Under the pieces are notes generated by a model. That model saw nothing but the letters and a program-made list of their open reading frames with translations. It did not search any database and had not been told where the DNA came from. A stretch of 64,000 nucleotides of DNA from Megaleporinus macrocephalus (lineage: Eukaryota; Chordata; Actinopteri; Characiformes; Anostomidae): NCBI GenBank assembly GCA_021613375.1, contig CM038708.1, positions 34,667,059-34,731,058 on the forward strand, written 5' to 3'. Within the stretch, counting starts at the first letter, position 1. Every line of letters starts with the position of its first letter. The translations under genes and the position numbers were made by a program. This document shows, piece by piece, positions 24,400-37,309 of this stretch.

Positions 24400-27300
24400 G
24401 AAAAGGCGCGTCATGTGGTTGGGGCTTCCTTCTGTCCTTGCCGGGATTGGGTCATGCAAAACAGGCTCCCATCCAATCAGGGTCAACTTTACCTGGTAAA
24501 GCAAAACCAGGAGCCTTTAGACACAATAAAAGAAACAAACACTTAATGACTGGTCTGTCTTTCAGCCCTGCTATGTCTTCTACTGAGACCGGAAAGGATG
24601 GATTTCACAGTCTACTGGAACACATATCTTCTGCAATTCAGAAAACATTTTTGTGTGTATTAATAAATTATCACGATTGTTTAAATGTATAAAGCTGTGT
24701 TTAAATGTACTGGCTAGTGGTTTTAAGGATTAACTAAAATTGTCACTATCAAAACATTTGATGAGGTTTCAGTTATGAAGTCTACTATGAAGTCCATATC
24801 ATTGGCTACACCTCCGTCTGTCCTCTCAGGGACAACTACCTGTTTCCTTTTTTAAACTGTTGTTGTCATTGAAGTCAAACTTCATAATTATTTTAATGTT
24901 ATAAGATGTGTTCCAAGTAGTGAAGCTGTGTTCTCTATCCTTCCATAAGCCCCCAAAACACCCACTGGACACATCTGAATCGTCCAAGTAATAAAAACGC
25001 TAAGTGGTAAAGAAAAATAAAAAGAAGAAGAAAGGAGAAGCAGCAGAAGAAATAATAACCCCAGCAGAAACAACATTAAGAGAACATATGAGCCAGACAG
25101 ACACACAGACACCAGACGAACTGGAGAGATATAACAGAGAGAGAAACGAGTACACACAACAGCTCGACAGTGAAGTACGTACATTCTCTTTGGATTTAAA
25201 AGCATAGTAAAGGAGAGTAAAGGATAAGCAGTTCTCAGCATACTGGAGAAAAGACGACCAAATCATGTTATTTTTCAGATTTGCTGAGTCTTTTCAGGAG
25301 GGACTGGTCCGTTAGGAGGAACTGAGCTGATGCTGTGTGGAGAGTTGGGTTTTGCCTCTTCAGTCCAGTAGAGTACATTTTGTCCACAATATTAATGTAA
25401 AGGGTTTGAGATGTTTGGGTATTGATACTGGAGCAGATGAGCATGCAGAGGCCCATAACTTCTGATCTGAAATGATGGATTTTCCTAAAATTATATAGCC
25501 AAAATGTCTACACTCCAAAAAAAGTCAGGTACAATTATGTCTAGTCAATATTTCTTTTATTTTTATTTTTTTATACTGTTGTAAGCTTATTATAAAATTA
25601 ACTTTTCTTCAAGGTTTAACTTTTGTTTAAGATTTCTAGATGTATTTTTATTTGTTAAAAGTTATTTTATTAAACCAAATTATCTCACTGCATTGGCAGG
25701 CAACTTGGCTTTAAGCATATTTTTTTAAATAAGCTATATTTTCTCTGCAAGTATAATGAGATAATTTGGTTTACTAAAATTACAAATATACACAAATAAA
25801 CATAATAAATATATATACACATGTATGCAGTATGCAGTAAGAACCTTACTGCAACCTTAAATTGAAAAATATAATATATTCAAACTTGACAAAAGCTGAT
25901 TTTTCTGCAGTGTACAGTCGTTATTTGTGGAGTGTCGGGCAGTACTTTCAGGAACGTCAGAGATTAGTTACATTTTCCAAAAAAGAAACACCCACCTGCT
26001 TCATAGATTTTCTCTTCAATTCAAGCTTCAATCAACTAGTTCTGTTTACATTCCACACAGCAATTTACCAGACTGGGGTCTGCAATGTATAATCTGCAAC
26101 CATCTGTCACTGAGTCATTCAATTTGTGGTCTAAATGTTTGTTTCTTTATGGGACACAGTCAAAACGCTGGAGCTATTGCTGGAATGTGACAACTTTTTT
26201 GAGCAACTCAAATCCAATTAAAGCCAGTAAAACTTTTATTGGAGGCTTCGTTCATTATATTAGTTATAATATTCTTCATTTTATTTTGTGCTTCAAAAAC
26301 TCAGACACTATAACTGTTGGACACCCTCATATCAGCATAACACAAACTATCTTGATGTTGGTTTTAATATTCAAAGAATCACTGGTTAGCCGGCTGTGGT
26401 TTCCATAGATGTATGAGGTACAGGGGGCTGATTGTTTAGCAATGGATGGTAAATAATCATTAGCCTACAAATTGATGTAATCATGTTAAAGTAAACTAGA
26501 TGAAAAACATGCCATCCGAAACAGCAGCACATGTGGCTCCAAAATGAGTATATATTTCTCAACGTTAATGATGCTTTCACAGATGTATATGTTACCCCCA
26601 TACCCGGGGGCAGTTTAACCTGCTGGCTGGCCCTGGGGCTAAAGGTGATCGTAGGCCCTTTGGGTCTAATTATACATCAAAACCTAAAACTCAGAACCTA
26701 ACTGAGAATCTGCTTGGCTATTTAAGGTGGAGAATTTAAACAGAAAGCCAGTTTAAGTAGAGAAACTTGATAAAAACTATTACATTTTAGTAAACAAACT
26801 GATGTTTGAAAAGCCAAAAGTTGAGACACACTTCACTTCCAGGCTAGCGTCTGCTCGGCACAAACATACTTGTCCAGACGACATGACTATTTAAGTGTAA
26901 ACCTAATAATTGAAGCCAAAAACATATTTGTCCATTCATGTCCAATATTTGATACTTTAAAGTAACAGTAGCTGTTTGCTTTGATATTTTCATAAAGCCT
27001 GTTTCACCTTGTATTAAAATAACACTGTTTATATCAAACTCACTGAAAACTGACAACAACCTTTAACAGCCTTTTTTGCACTCACTGAGCTTCCTGGGTA
27101 TAAAACAACATAGTCTACATGTTGGAATCTCACATCCACAGTTATGCTATGGGGGATTCAATCACCGCTGTGCTGATAATGAACTGAAGGATTGAGACAG
27201 TGGTGGATAGCAGTAGTTGCTGAGTGGTGGTTGGAGGGCTGAGAAAAAGGCAGAACAATACAGTGACTATAATACAGTTAGAGCGCTCATAGAAAACTCA

Positions 27301-30300
27301 TTAGTTCAGCTTATTAAACATTTTTCCCCATTTGATTGGTCAAGCCTGTAATCAGTCAGGGCAGGGCCAGGTGTTGGACAGGGAATAAATATATGTATAA
27401 AAAAGGCCAGTCGGACACCCTGAATTTCTCTGGGCCTAGACATGGCTATTCCCTTAAAACGCAGCAGCAGAGCAAGAAGGAAGCCACAGGATGAACAAGC
27501 ATCACTGTGGCTGAGACTAGAGTGAAGGTGCACCACATATCAAGAGCTCTGCATACATGCAGCTTGTTTGGAAGAATGGCTGAAAAAAAAACAGAATAAA
27601 ACACAGTATAGTACATCTGGAGTTTGCCAGAAAGCATGAGTGACCCAGCTAAAACAGGATCAGTTTTGGGATCAGGTTGAGCATTCAAAATGCTACATGT
27701 GGCATGAACCTATCACTGTCCATTCCTCAGCAAACACCATCCTAACAGTTAAGTATTGGGATGTAGCATCATGTGGGGATGCTTTTCCTTATTGCACAGT
27801 CATCCAGTCAACTTCACTGCTCGGCAATGACACTTTAAGCTTATTGTTGACCGCTTGTGTATGACACTAACAACATGAACGCCTCAGAGAAGACAACTGA
27901 TGCGTTGTTTGGTGATTTCAGGATCCGTATCTTCGGTTTTCTAAAGGCTAGCAATGCTCAATGGAAAGAGAATGTCACGCTCTGCTGACCGGTGGAGTTT
28001 GGCTTTGTTCTATCATTTCTTTGCCAGTCTGCAGAGCTGCAAAGATGAGATATTGAGTTCTGTTATCTTTGGTTACCTGCAGACTACAGTAAAAAGTAAT
28101 GTATTGTCGGAGAGGGAGCATGACATGAGTTTGAAGTCAGCTACTCTTGTTTTCGCCAAGTTCACCTTTAAGGTTGCCTGTTGTTTTTAGATCAAACATT
28201 TGTGGCACTGTTTGAAGACTGTGGACCACACATCATCCAATCACGCTGAGCAATCTTCCAAACAGAGTTTCAAGCTGGTGGAAACTTACCCAACAGACTT
28301 AGCCAAAGCTTTAGTTGCAGTGTTAATAACTTGTTGCTACCAAGTACTAGTCTAAAGGGTTGAAATTGACTTTGTAATAGAAATATTGAGTGGAGCAATC
28401 TGAGTGAGTGTCATTTAAAATACATGTGAATCTAATTACTTAGTCAATGTCAGGACAAAACCAACATTTTTTTTTTCAAATGCTAATAACCCTTTACAAT
28501 ACGTTAACGTTTCTTGATGAGTAGACCTCTAGATTTGATTTTATTTAAAAATAAATTTGATTCGTACTGGCAGTGATGATATATAATATATTATTTGATA
28601 TAATTACATAAGATGACATGTTATACATAACATAATATAGATACTTAAATCAAAAGTTCGATTATGTTCGTAATCTGTGTGCCATGTGTTCTTCCATGTT
28701 TTTGGATGTTGTTCAGGTCCTTACAGTAAATAATACAGAGGATTCTCCTTGAATAAAACAACAATTATTTTTAGCTGACGAATGCTTGATGAGACCTAAT
28801 TTAAAAACCAGGTTAGAGAAGAAAACATTATATTCATTAACAAGCAGGTTCCTGCCCTCTCTGCAGGTTTTGCAATGGACCTTATACCTTCAATTTCTTC
28901 TGCACAAGAGATTCTCATTCACTGCCACATATATCACCTATAAAAAACAAAATAAAAAAAAGGAAAAACAAAAGTGGCAAACTGACCAGGAGACGGTTAA
29001 TAGGTTGATAGAAATAATTCACCTGCTTTTTTATGAGTAGAACATCATGAGTATGAAATACACCCTGTCATTCAGCATATCAACTAACCCATCATATGTC
29101 ACAGGTATATTTATATACCTTATGGAACACAAGGTTAAACCAATAAACATGTGACATTGTGAACCAAGGCCCTAGAGGATAGTTATATAGACAGAAATAA
29201 CTCATATTTTATTCATATTTGGGAGGACAGTTTACATAAGTATTTTCCCCGAGGCCTGTTCATCATCTGTTGCTGCATGTTCAGTGCCGGTTGGATCAGC
29301 TGCTCTTCTCTCTTATATATAATTACGCTCCAAACCTGCAGCAAACAGGTGTTCAAACCAGCACGCAAACCTGCAATCCTGTCTGGAAGCTGTCAAAGAC
29401 ACAAACATGATGCAGGCTCGTAATTTTAACATAGCTCATGGAGCGGAATGCCAAGGATTCTCTGAGTTTTCAAACATCTGGAGCCAAAGCAAACAGTTTT
29501 TAAGAATCGCTTGCAGAAGTCCATGCATCATTTATTTCCTGCAAATTACATGTCATTCGATTTGTTGAGAGAAATACGAACGTCCAACCTGAGAAGTCTA
29601 CAGATGTTTATGGGTATTTATAAATGTTTACACCCATCATTCACTTTATTAGAAATGTCTAGCTTTCAGATCCACCCTATTAGTGTCTGTGTGGCCAAGC
29701 TGCTGTACAGTGTGTCCAAGCTTACCTGCAAACGGCCGACATGGCTGCAGGTCTTTTATTCCAAACAAGCAGATACAGAAACAACATTCTTAAGGGTGAA
29801 TAAAGCACCAACCTTATCCAGCATCTCAGAAAGTGTTGCTAGGTGTTTTAGCTTTACTCAACTGTGAAGTGAACTTATAGCACTTAAATTCTACTTTTCT
29901 TACAGACAGCTAGAGAGTCCAGGAATCAGAGTCAATTGGAATCTGCTCATTTTTGTGAGGACATGAAACCAGCAATCAGACAGTTACATTTTTTTGTGTT
30001 GATGTATGTGATAACATGAGGAAGGAAAATCCTATCTTGGACAAATGATTCCTGCTTCTCACCTGTATGAAACTGAGACAGGCTTTTAAATGTCCACTGT
30101 AAACTCAGTGAGTAGTCTTTTGAAACTTGTAATTAACCGAATTAATTAGAAACGGATGGATAAAGACCCCCAACGGAGAGCTCTGACCTCACCTAAACAG
30201 ACTTACCCAAACCTGTGCTCAGGAACAGCTGAATCTTTATGGTGCAATTTGTAAAACCTTTCATTCAAAACACCAAAACAGTCTGTAAACTCAGACTTTA

Positions 30301-31600
30301 TAACACTGTCAACAGATTGTGAAGAAAAAGTATTGTTTGGCTCAGATATCTAATGAAGTCATGGTAACCAGCTCCCCCTGACTGTCCTGTCTGAGAAATT
30401 GAATGTGTGAAATTGAATAAATGTTACATGAGAGGATGAAGTAGCGCTGCTCCGACAACGTGTTCTAGCCTCTTGTCAAACCTGTTGAAAGTGCTGCTCC
30501 TGGTTGGATTATTTAAGAACAGACAGCCAAAGAAAGGAAGAGTAAACACAATGATGACTGATGCTCTTTGTAAGTGACCATTATAACAAGCGACCCTCGA
30601 TCTCGACAAGAAACCACATTCAGCAGCAAACTAAAGAACTGATATAAACAAAAGTAATGTACATTGGTGGTAATTATTTACCTTAATTTACCGAAATGAT
30701 TTACCGAAATTCACCAAAAAGACCGTAATAATAAATAAATAAATAAATAAATAAATAAATGCCAGTGTTATGGGTTACCTCAATAGTATGAATGTTGATT
30801 TTGTATATATGTTACTTACTGATATCTCAGTTGCTGACTATTAATACATGAGCATTTGCGGTTTTGTTGTGGGTCCAAAGTTCCAACTAATGTGATAAAT
30901 TGCTCCATATAGTTGGACTGAATGATGCAGTTAGCATGTGCCTATAGTAGTAATCAAAATGATTTATTGCAGGCAAACAGGTAATAAATCGACAGACAGG
31001 AAATGTATTGGTTGAGTTGTAGTTTAATGATTAAAGTGCCCACTGATGCTTACATCTGTAAATAAAAACAAATGTAATCCGACTGTTTCATCTCGATTCA
31101 GTCACGTGGGCTGCCGTAGCCAGTTCTTCTCCTGTACTCAAATTCTTTCTGGAAGTTCAGGGGTCACTGCTATATTTCAGCTCTTTATGAGTGATGTGTT
31201 CTTGTGTAAAGTCAGCAGCAGAAGCAGTGGGTCAGGGAGGTCCAGGTGATAAACTCACCAGTGTTCTTCCTGTGTGTGTGTTTGGCGTTTGCGAGGTCAG
31301 AGGTCATGTGGCAGGTCGGTGTGTAAATACTGCGGGCCTGCGTAGTCACATCCCACTAAAATCATACATTCCATCACAACCAAACCATGGCAGAACATTG
31401 TCTCAAGAAAAAGACTGAATAAGAACACTTACTGCATATTTTTCTACAGCTGTCATCCGTCAGACAACCAGCATTTTTGCATATACCTACACTGGAGCAC
31501 CTACGCTGTCTCCAAAACAAGCCAACAGTGCAGAGTGCACTTCACAGAAAATTAAAGCCCCCAACAAAATATATATATTGCTCTTACCAAGCAAGTAGGA
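24400..31600. other. Intergenic stretch between actinodin and the next features
   Basis: No exon is supported. A plus-strand frame at 25004-25207 and a minus-strand frame at 25456-25268 look somewhat protein-like (charged, mixed composition) but match nothing I know. An (AAAT)n run lies at 30727-30761. The rest is AT-rich unique sequence with no visible structure beyond the repeat fragment at 26505-26625. Confidence 0.4.
26505..26625. mobile_element. Fragment of a dispersed teleost repeat
   Basis: The words 'gcacatgtggctccaaaatg', 'gatgctttcacagatgtata' and 'gttacccccatac' occur in the same order as in a larger copy at 32630-33720 and in a repeat familiar to me from many teleost genomes. The class is uncertain. 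Confidence 0.5.
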
Positions 31601-31611
31601 AGCTGGTTGCA

Positions 31612-32125
31612 GACTATATGTCCAAAGTAAAGCCACCTTCCTTCTGGTTCATAAATCAGCTACTTCCTGCACACCTTGCTGACACATGCATTAACCTGCA
31701 CACTCAACTTGTGTAATCTCTTTTAACATTGCTTTGCCAATAGAATAGAACACCCTGGAGCTGCAAAACATGAGACTAAGCTCACCATGTCCAATGCCAA
31801 GTGTCAGCTAGAGCGGTATAAAGTCTCCAGCACTGGAATATCAAGCCCCCCAGCACTGGGCTGTGGAGCAGTGGACTTGGGTTCTCTGCAGAAATGGAGC
31901 TCAATTCAGAACCTATAGGGTGAGCTGGATTGTCATTTGGGATCCAGAACTAATCCTCTACAAAATGCTTTTGTGGCTGGATGCAATCAAACTCTCATAT
32001 CAATGTTTACCATCTATTGTAAAGCATTCTTAGAAGAGTAGAGGCTGTTACTGCAGCGAAGGAGGACAAAATTCCTACAAATACTCTTAATTTTATTATA
32101 GACACTGGATGAGTGGCGACAGTGG
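31612..32125 (+). mobile_element. Decayed Tc1/mariner-derived element
   Basis: The left end 'actatatgtccaaagta' matches the terminus of the copy at 20472. Inner words such as 'catgagactaagctcaccat' and 'ctgtggagcagtggac' recall a Tc1-like transposase region I remember from fish. Stops and shifts leave no usable frame, and the right terminus is missing. Confidence 0.6.
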
Positions 32126-32629
32126 ACCATCATATCATCACTGTCCAGTGACCAGTGAAAGTTTCTCCAAAATGCCAACTTTACAGTAGAGTACCAAAAC
32201 AGTCTTTACTTTCAATACAAATCAATGGAACCAGATTTTTTCCCATGCTACTTTTGAGCATTTCTATTGGTCCATTCATAAAAAAAACTTTCTCACAATG
32301 GAAACAGCAGCTGCTGCATTCAAACCATGTAGAAAAATGTAAATCGATTAAAAAAAGGAGATACATATTATTCTTTGGATAACAATGTATTACATTTCCA
32401 AAAAAGTTACACTACATGAAATGCCAACAGAAAATGAAAGCAGTAGTGTGTAATTCCTGTTTGACCTGTATTGGGTTAAAGACTGTACAGAAACACTGAT
32501 GTTTCACCTTTATGTTTTTTTATTCGTATTTGTTGAGGTAGATACGCACTCATGAAATTTGATGAAATTGGGACATAAGCTGTATTTCTGAGTTACCTTG
32601 CCGTTCCTTTTAATAGCACCTTGGTCATT

Positions 32630-33720
32630 GCTTGAGGCCTGAAGAGCCCTTTAAATTGACTTCAGAAGCAAAATTGTTTCCTGTTTTTTCCCTTTATTCT
32701 TCAGCTACACAACCGTGTTCACTTAGCTGCTGCATTTTGAGTTGTATAATATTCCACTTGGTTTTAATGGGAGTCAGGTCTGGACTTCAGTCAGGCCAGT
32801 CCAGCACCCACACTCCTCATGCGGCCATGCTACAGTCAGGTGTGCAGAATATGGTTTGCTGTTGTCGTGTTGAAATAAACAGAGACATGCTTAAAAAAGC
32901 CGTCATCCAGAAGACTGTTAGAACAACACCTTATATCTACATTTAGCTTTTTTCAGTTTTAATAATTTCTGTTGATCTGTATATTGTGTTGAACTTTTAT
33001 AATGAAAGGAGCAAAAAAAAAGCCCCATAATTACTTGGGACAAAGTCTGGTTCCATTGACTTACATGACGTGTGTTTTGTTCTTGTGTAAAGCTATCATT
33101 TTGTAAATATGAGGTTCTGTTCCAACGGCCGTGATATGTTGCTCCAAAATGTGTATATAGTTCAGAGTAATTGTTACCCTCACAGATTCATGTTGCAAGC
33201 ACTAATACTATCCACTACCCCCCAGCCCCCCACCCTCATATCATGGCAGACGGAGGCTTTTGAACTTTATGCTGGTAACAATCTGGTTGGTTCTTTTCTT
33301 CTTTGGCCTGAGTAGCACTGCATCATTTACTCCTTAGACCACAACACACGTTTTACACAGGGCATCAGTCCATTTCATGTGAGCTCAGACCAAAAGAATT
33401 CAGACGTGTTTCTGGGCAGTGTTGATATTCAGCTTCTGCTGTGCAAAGTACAGCCTTAAACTGCATTTATGTGTTTGTTTAAAACGGTTTCTGAAAGTAC
33501 TGCAGAGTCTGCATAATAATATCCATCACTGAAGCACCCGTTTCTAATGCAGTGCCAAAGGTATTTTCAGTCTTGCCCTTTATACAAAGAGATTTCTTTG
33601 TATTAGGGGAAAGTTGTCTTTGGATGTTATGGGGGACGTTTCTGACAGTTAATTTGTACAGAATACATTTTAAAGTAACCTTGCCAACCCCGGAACCCAA
33701 CTTTCTCTAAAACAAATATG
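32630..33720. mobile_element. Long decayed copy of a dispersed teleost repeat
   Basis: Successive blocks ('gtcgtgttgaaataaacaga', 'atatgttgctccaaaatgtg', 'ggcttttgaactttatgc', 'aacaatctggttggttcttt', 'tttctgggcagtgttgat') follow the order of a transposon-derived repeat common in teleosts. There is no intact reading frame. A shorter piece lies at 26505-26625. I cannot assign the superfamily with confidence. Confidence 0.55.
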
Positions 33721-33948
33721 CTACGACACTCCGGGCCTGCAATCAGCCTCTTTTCAGACAGAGGATCACAGTAAGAGGCAGAAGCTGAGAGAGGGGGGCT
33801 GAATCTATGTGCTGCTCTGTGTCGGGCTGGTGTGGATTTGGCCTCGGGACAGTTATCACACTACATTATAAAACAGCTTTAATAGAAAGATGGGGGGGTT
33901 TCGGGGCACAGTAAAGGGTCTCCCGCTGCCGCTGGAGCAGCAGAGTGT

Positions 33949-34724
33949 GGAAGAGAGAGGAGGCAGCAGCAGGGCTTCTGCAGGGCCTCGTCACTCTCAG
34001 TTAATTGATCCAACTTGCTACGTGCTGCCTCACTCACATCCAGCCTCTGTAGCATTACACAATGCTAACCACCTTATGATATGTACTTGAGGAAGCTTAA
34101 TACTGATGAAAAAAACTGAGGCTGAGGTTTAAAAGATGTAACAGATATGCACTCGACTGTCTGCTCAGAAAAGCATAAAGACATTCATGTATAAAACTAA
34201 ATATCAAACTTTTCCTTAAACTGGCCTATACAGCAGAGTCTCCAGAGCTGAATTACGCTGAATTCACACAAACACTGTAGGTGTTAAAGAGATTCTGTGG
34301 TGTACTGTGTGCTGGAGATTGTTTCCGGCTGCTACAGAGGCTGGATGTGAGTGAGGCAGCACGTAGCAAGTTGGATCAATTAACTGAGAGTGACGAGGCC
34401 CTGCAGAAGCCCTGCTGCTGCCTCCTCTCTCTTCCAGACTCTGTAGCAGCCGGAAACAATCTCCAGCACACAGTACACCACAGAATCTCTTTAACACCTA
34501 CAGTGTTTGTGTGAATTCAGCGTAATTCAGCTCTGGAGACTCTGCTGTATAGGCCAGTTTAAGGAAAAGTTTGATATTTAGTTTTATACATGAATGTCTT
34601 TATGCTTTTCTGAGCAGACAGTCGAGTGCATATCTGTTACATCTTTTAAACCTCAGCCTCAGTTTTTTTCATCAGTATTAAGCTTCCTCAAGTACATATC
34701 ATAAGGTGGTTAGCATTGTGTAAT
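33949..34724. repeat. Nested perfect inverted self-duplication (order X Y X' Y')
   Basis: Segment X (33949-34053, 105 bp) is the exact reverse complement of X' (34331-34435). Segment Y (34054-34339, 286 bp) is the exact reverse complement of Y' (34439-34724). I saw no mismatch in either pair. Removing 34054-34435 plus one copy of 'ctctgtagc' leaves a continuous 382-bp locus (X then the rest of Y'). The interior 382 bp is therefore an inverted copy of the whole locus placed inside itself. The 9-bp 'ctctgtagc' ends X at 34045-34053 and is repeated at 34439-34447. No gene is encoded; mirrored reading frames on both strands are a by-product. Confidence 0.95.
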
Positions 34725-35621
34725 GTTTATTATGTTTATTAAACATTTTAATGGATTTCTAGGATTTTCAAATGATTATACTGTTTATTTTCTATGTTTG
34801 CAGTGGCTTCTGAGCTGGTTTATAATTGGTCAAAACTTTTATATTTTATTTTAGACCAAGAATGCTTGAAAAAGAGTACAACAGAGCCCAACAACTCAGG
34901 ACCACCAAAAAAAAGTACATGGTTTTAAATCATTTTGGAGCTATAAATAATATAATGGAGCCAAAAAACACTATCATCATGTAAATTAAAGGAAAGTGTG
35001 GGTAAAACAGAGTTAACTGGGATGTAAGTTAACATAATTTGTGAAGAATTGATAGAACAAGTCTTTAGAAAATGGTCTTAGGCCATTACCAGTAGATTCA
35101 TGGAGATAAGGCTCTATAGCTGTAATGCCCAGGGGCACCACATGGTCTTTATCTGGCTCTGAGTACTTAAGTAGATTTAAGACCTGCTACTGTGGCACTT
35201 CTACTCGGGTTGTTTTTCAGAAAAGAGCTTTTACTTTTACTGCAGTCATAATTTCACTGAAATAACAACATTTTAAGTGGAGTATTGGTTTAAGCAGCTC
35301 CACCCAGCTCAGTATAAAACATAGCTGCTACTGTTTTGTTGTATTTTTTTAAGATTTATTGAGATGCAAGCTTGATTTGTAAAGAGCTTAAAAATATATT
35401 TAAGTAAGATATCATTTTATTCTTGGACTGATCTCTTGCATGACTGAAAATGAACATCCTTTAGAGACCATATGAGGAAACTTGGTTTTGAAATCATAGG
35501 TCATTAAATGTGAAATCAAATTTTCCAGCTATGGTTAGTTATTATCTTAGGGTTGTGCCTCGAATCACATTCTTAAGCTATGCTTTAAATATAAATGTTT
35601 GTGTTTCTTATATTCAGATCT

Positions 35622-35800
35622 GCAAGTTTATGCAAAAGTTTGGGCAAATTACATTTTTGGTTGAGTTTCCAAGTGAAAATCAGTGACACGTCCACTACAG
35701 AGAACACACTTCTGAACATATTAATATACAATTACTGTTAATTTACTGAATTAAGCATGTTAAAGAAAAAGGCCTGCGCAGGAGTTATGGCAGAATTTAT
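35622..35800. mobile_element. MITE fragment, 'gcaaaagtttgggc' family
   Basis: It begins with 'atgcaaaagtttgggcaaat' and continues with 'gtgaaaatcagtgacacgtc' and 'caattactgttaatttactg', as in a common fish MITE. Related copies lie at 36608-36960 and, reversed, at 43130-43325. Confidence 0.5.
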
Positions 35801-36607
35801 GTCTAATTCTTGTCCAACATGTTAAACTCAAATAATTAATATTAATAATACTAATAATATTAATAATAGTTAAGTGTATTTTCTGTGGAGAATGGGTTCA
35901 TACATTAGAAAACATGAATAACAATATCTGAATAAAAAGATCTTACTTTTGTGAGAAGTGATATTTAAAATGTGCATCCTTATACATTTCTGTTATATAT
36001 GAAGCTTATATGTTAACATACACTACAATACAACCCTGTTACTTCAACCCTGATGTTCTGCTATTAGCTGTCCATTGACTACATTAGCTGAGTCTGCTTG
36101 ATCTGTTGGAATGTTGGGTTAAGCTTATGACATTACACTCTGAAAGTCAGCCGTTGGGGTCAGAGTGGGCTCATGCTCCTTCGGAGAAGAAGCAGATGAA
36201 GGACCTCCAAAAGTAGTGAATGGCTCTGTGTGAAATCCCATCCAGAAGCCTGCAGCTCCCCCTGCCAGCCAAACATGAGAACAGCAGCAAACCGGCCTTC
36301 ACATGGCGGTCTTTCATCTCAATCACATTACTGTCAGAAAAAAAACAGCTAACTGCATTAGAATACTGCATTAGTCCCATGATCCTCTGGCTTCTAGTGA
36401 ATCCAGCAAAAATTTTCCACAGTATTTCCCTCTCCTCCGAAGAGTGCTGGTCATACGTCACCTACAGCGTAACGGTTTTAATATCATGTACAACCTGCTT
36501 TTGCAGTGTTAGACAGCAAGATAGAAAATGAGGATTATACACATGATCACATTCTGTTTCATACAGTAGTTACTCATTAATAATACCTGTTCACACAATT
36601 AATAGCC

Positions 36608-36960
36608 ATAACGCAGTCATACACAAACGTTTGGGCGCCTCTGGTCCAATGACACGTTCTGTTCATTTTTGGAAGTGGAAATAAGTTACACATCTCCTAC
36701 TGAGAATAAACTTCTACACATTTAATACACAATTACTGTGCATTAGCAACATACTGGGGGAAGAATACAATATCAAATGTGCCTGTGAAAACACTGTGGT
36801 ATATCTTGTAGGTATTTTTCCCCAAGTTTATATAATAAATTTACAAAATAATTAGAAATAAAAGAGTATTATTTGTTTAAAACATTTCAGTTTATCCCTT
36901 TAAGAGGATGAGTATGTTCACTTGAAAAATCAACCAGAGGTGGTCAAACATGCCACCCTC
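36608..36960. mobile_element. MITE copy, 'gcaaaagtttgggc' family
   Basis: The left end ('cacaaacgtttgggcgcctc') and the interior ('ttaatacacaattactgtgc') match the family. The right end near 36940-36955 ('agaggtggtcaaac') is a decayed reverse complement of the left end. Confidence 0.5.
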
Positions 36961-37309
36961 ATGAATGCTAAATTATTAATATGTTTTCTGTCTGGATATG
37001 AGATATGTGAGTTAACATTGACAACGCTGTGTAAGGTTGCTATTGGTATCATTTAAGAGTAGTAACCAGAACAAAGCAGTTCAATCCAATCACGCTGTGT
37101 CAGGTTTGTAAGCAGCGATTAGGAAGCATGGATAGACACATGTGAAGCATTTCACATGAAACCCATCTTAATTATTATTACATTATACAGAAAGGTGGAA
37201 TTTCTCACTGAAATATCAATGAATTCTATGAAATATTAGAAAAATATAGTGATTTTATCAATACTTTATCAATATCTTACCAATAACGTAAGCTTACACT
37301 GTTGTCAGG

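Larger units (their letters stand above)
34730..37300. other. Intergenic stretch with repeat fragments
   Basis: No gene is supported. It includes a piece related to the hAT-like repeat at 58916 (35157-35320, sharing 'gagtacttaagtaga' and 'cttttacttttact'), an AT-rich ATTAAT run near 35830-35870, and two MITE copies listed separately. Confidence 0.4.

Noticed and set aside
34264..34514. Mirrored reading frames on both strands sharing the same start and end peptides
   Set aside because: They are a direct consequence of the perfect inverted duplication, not genes.
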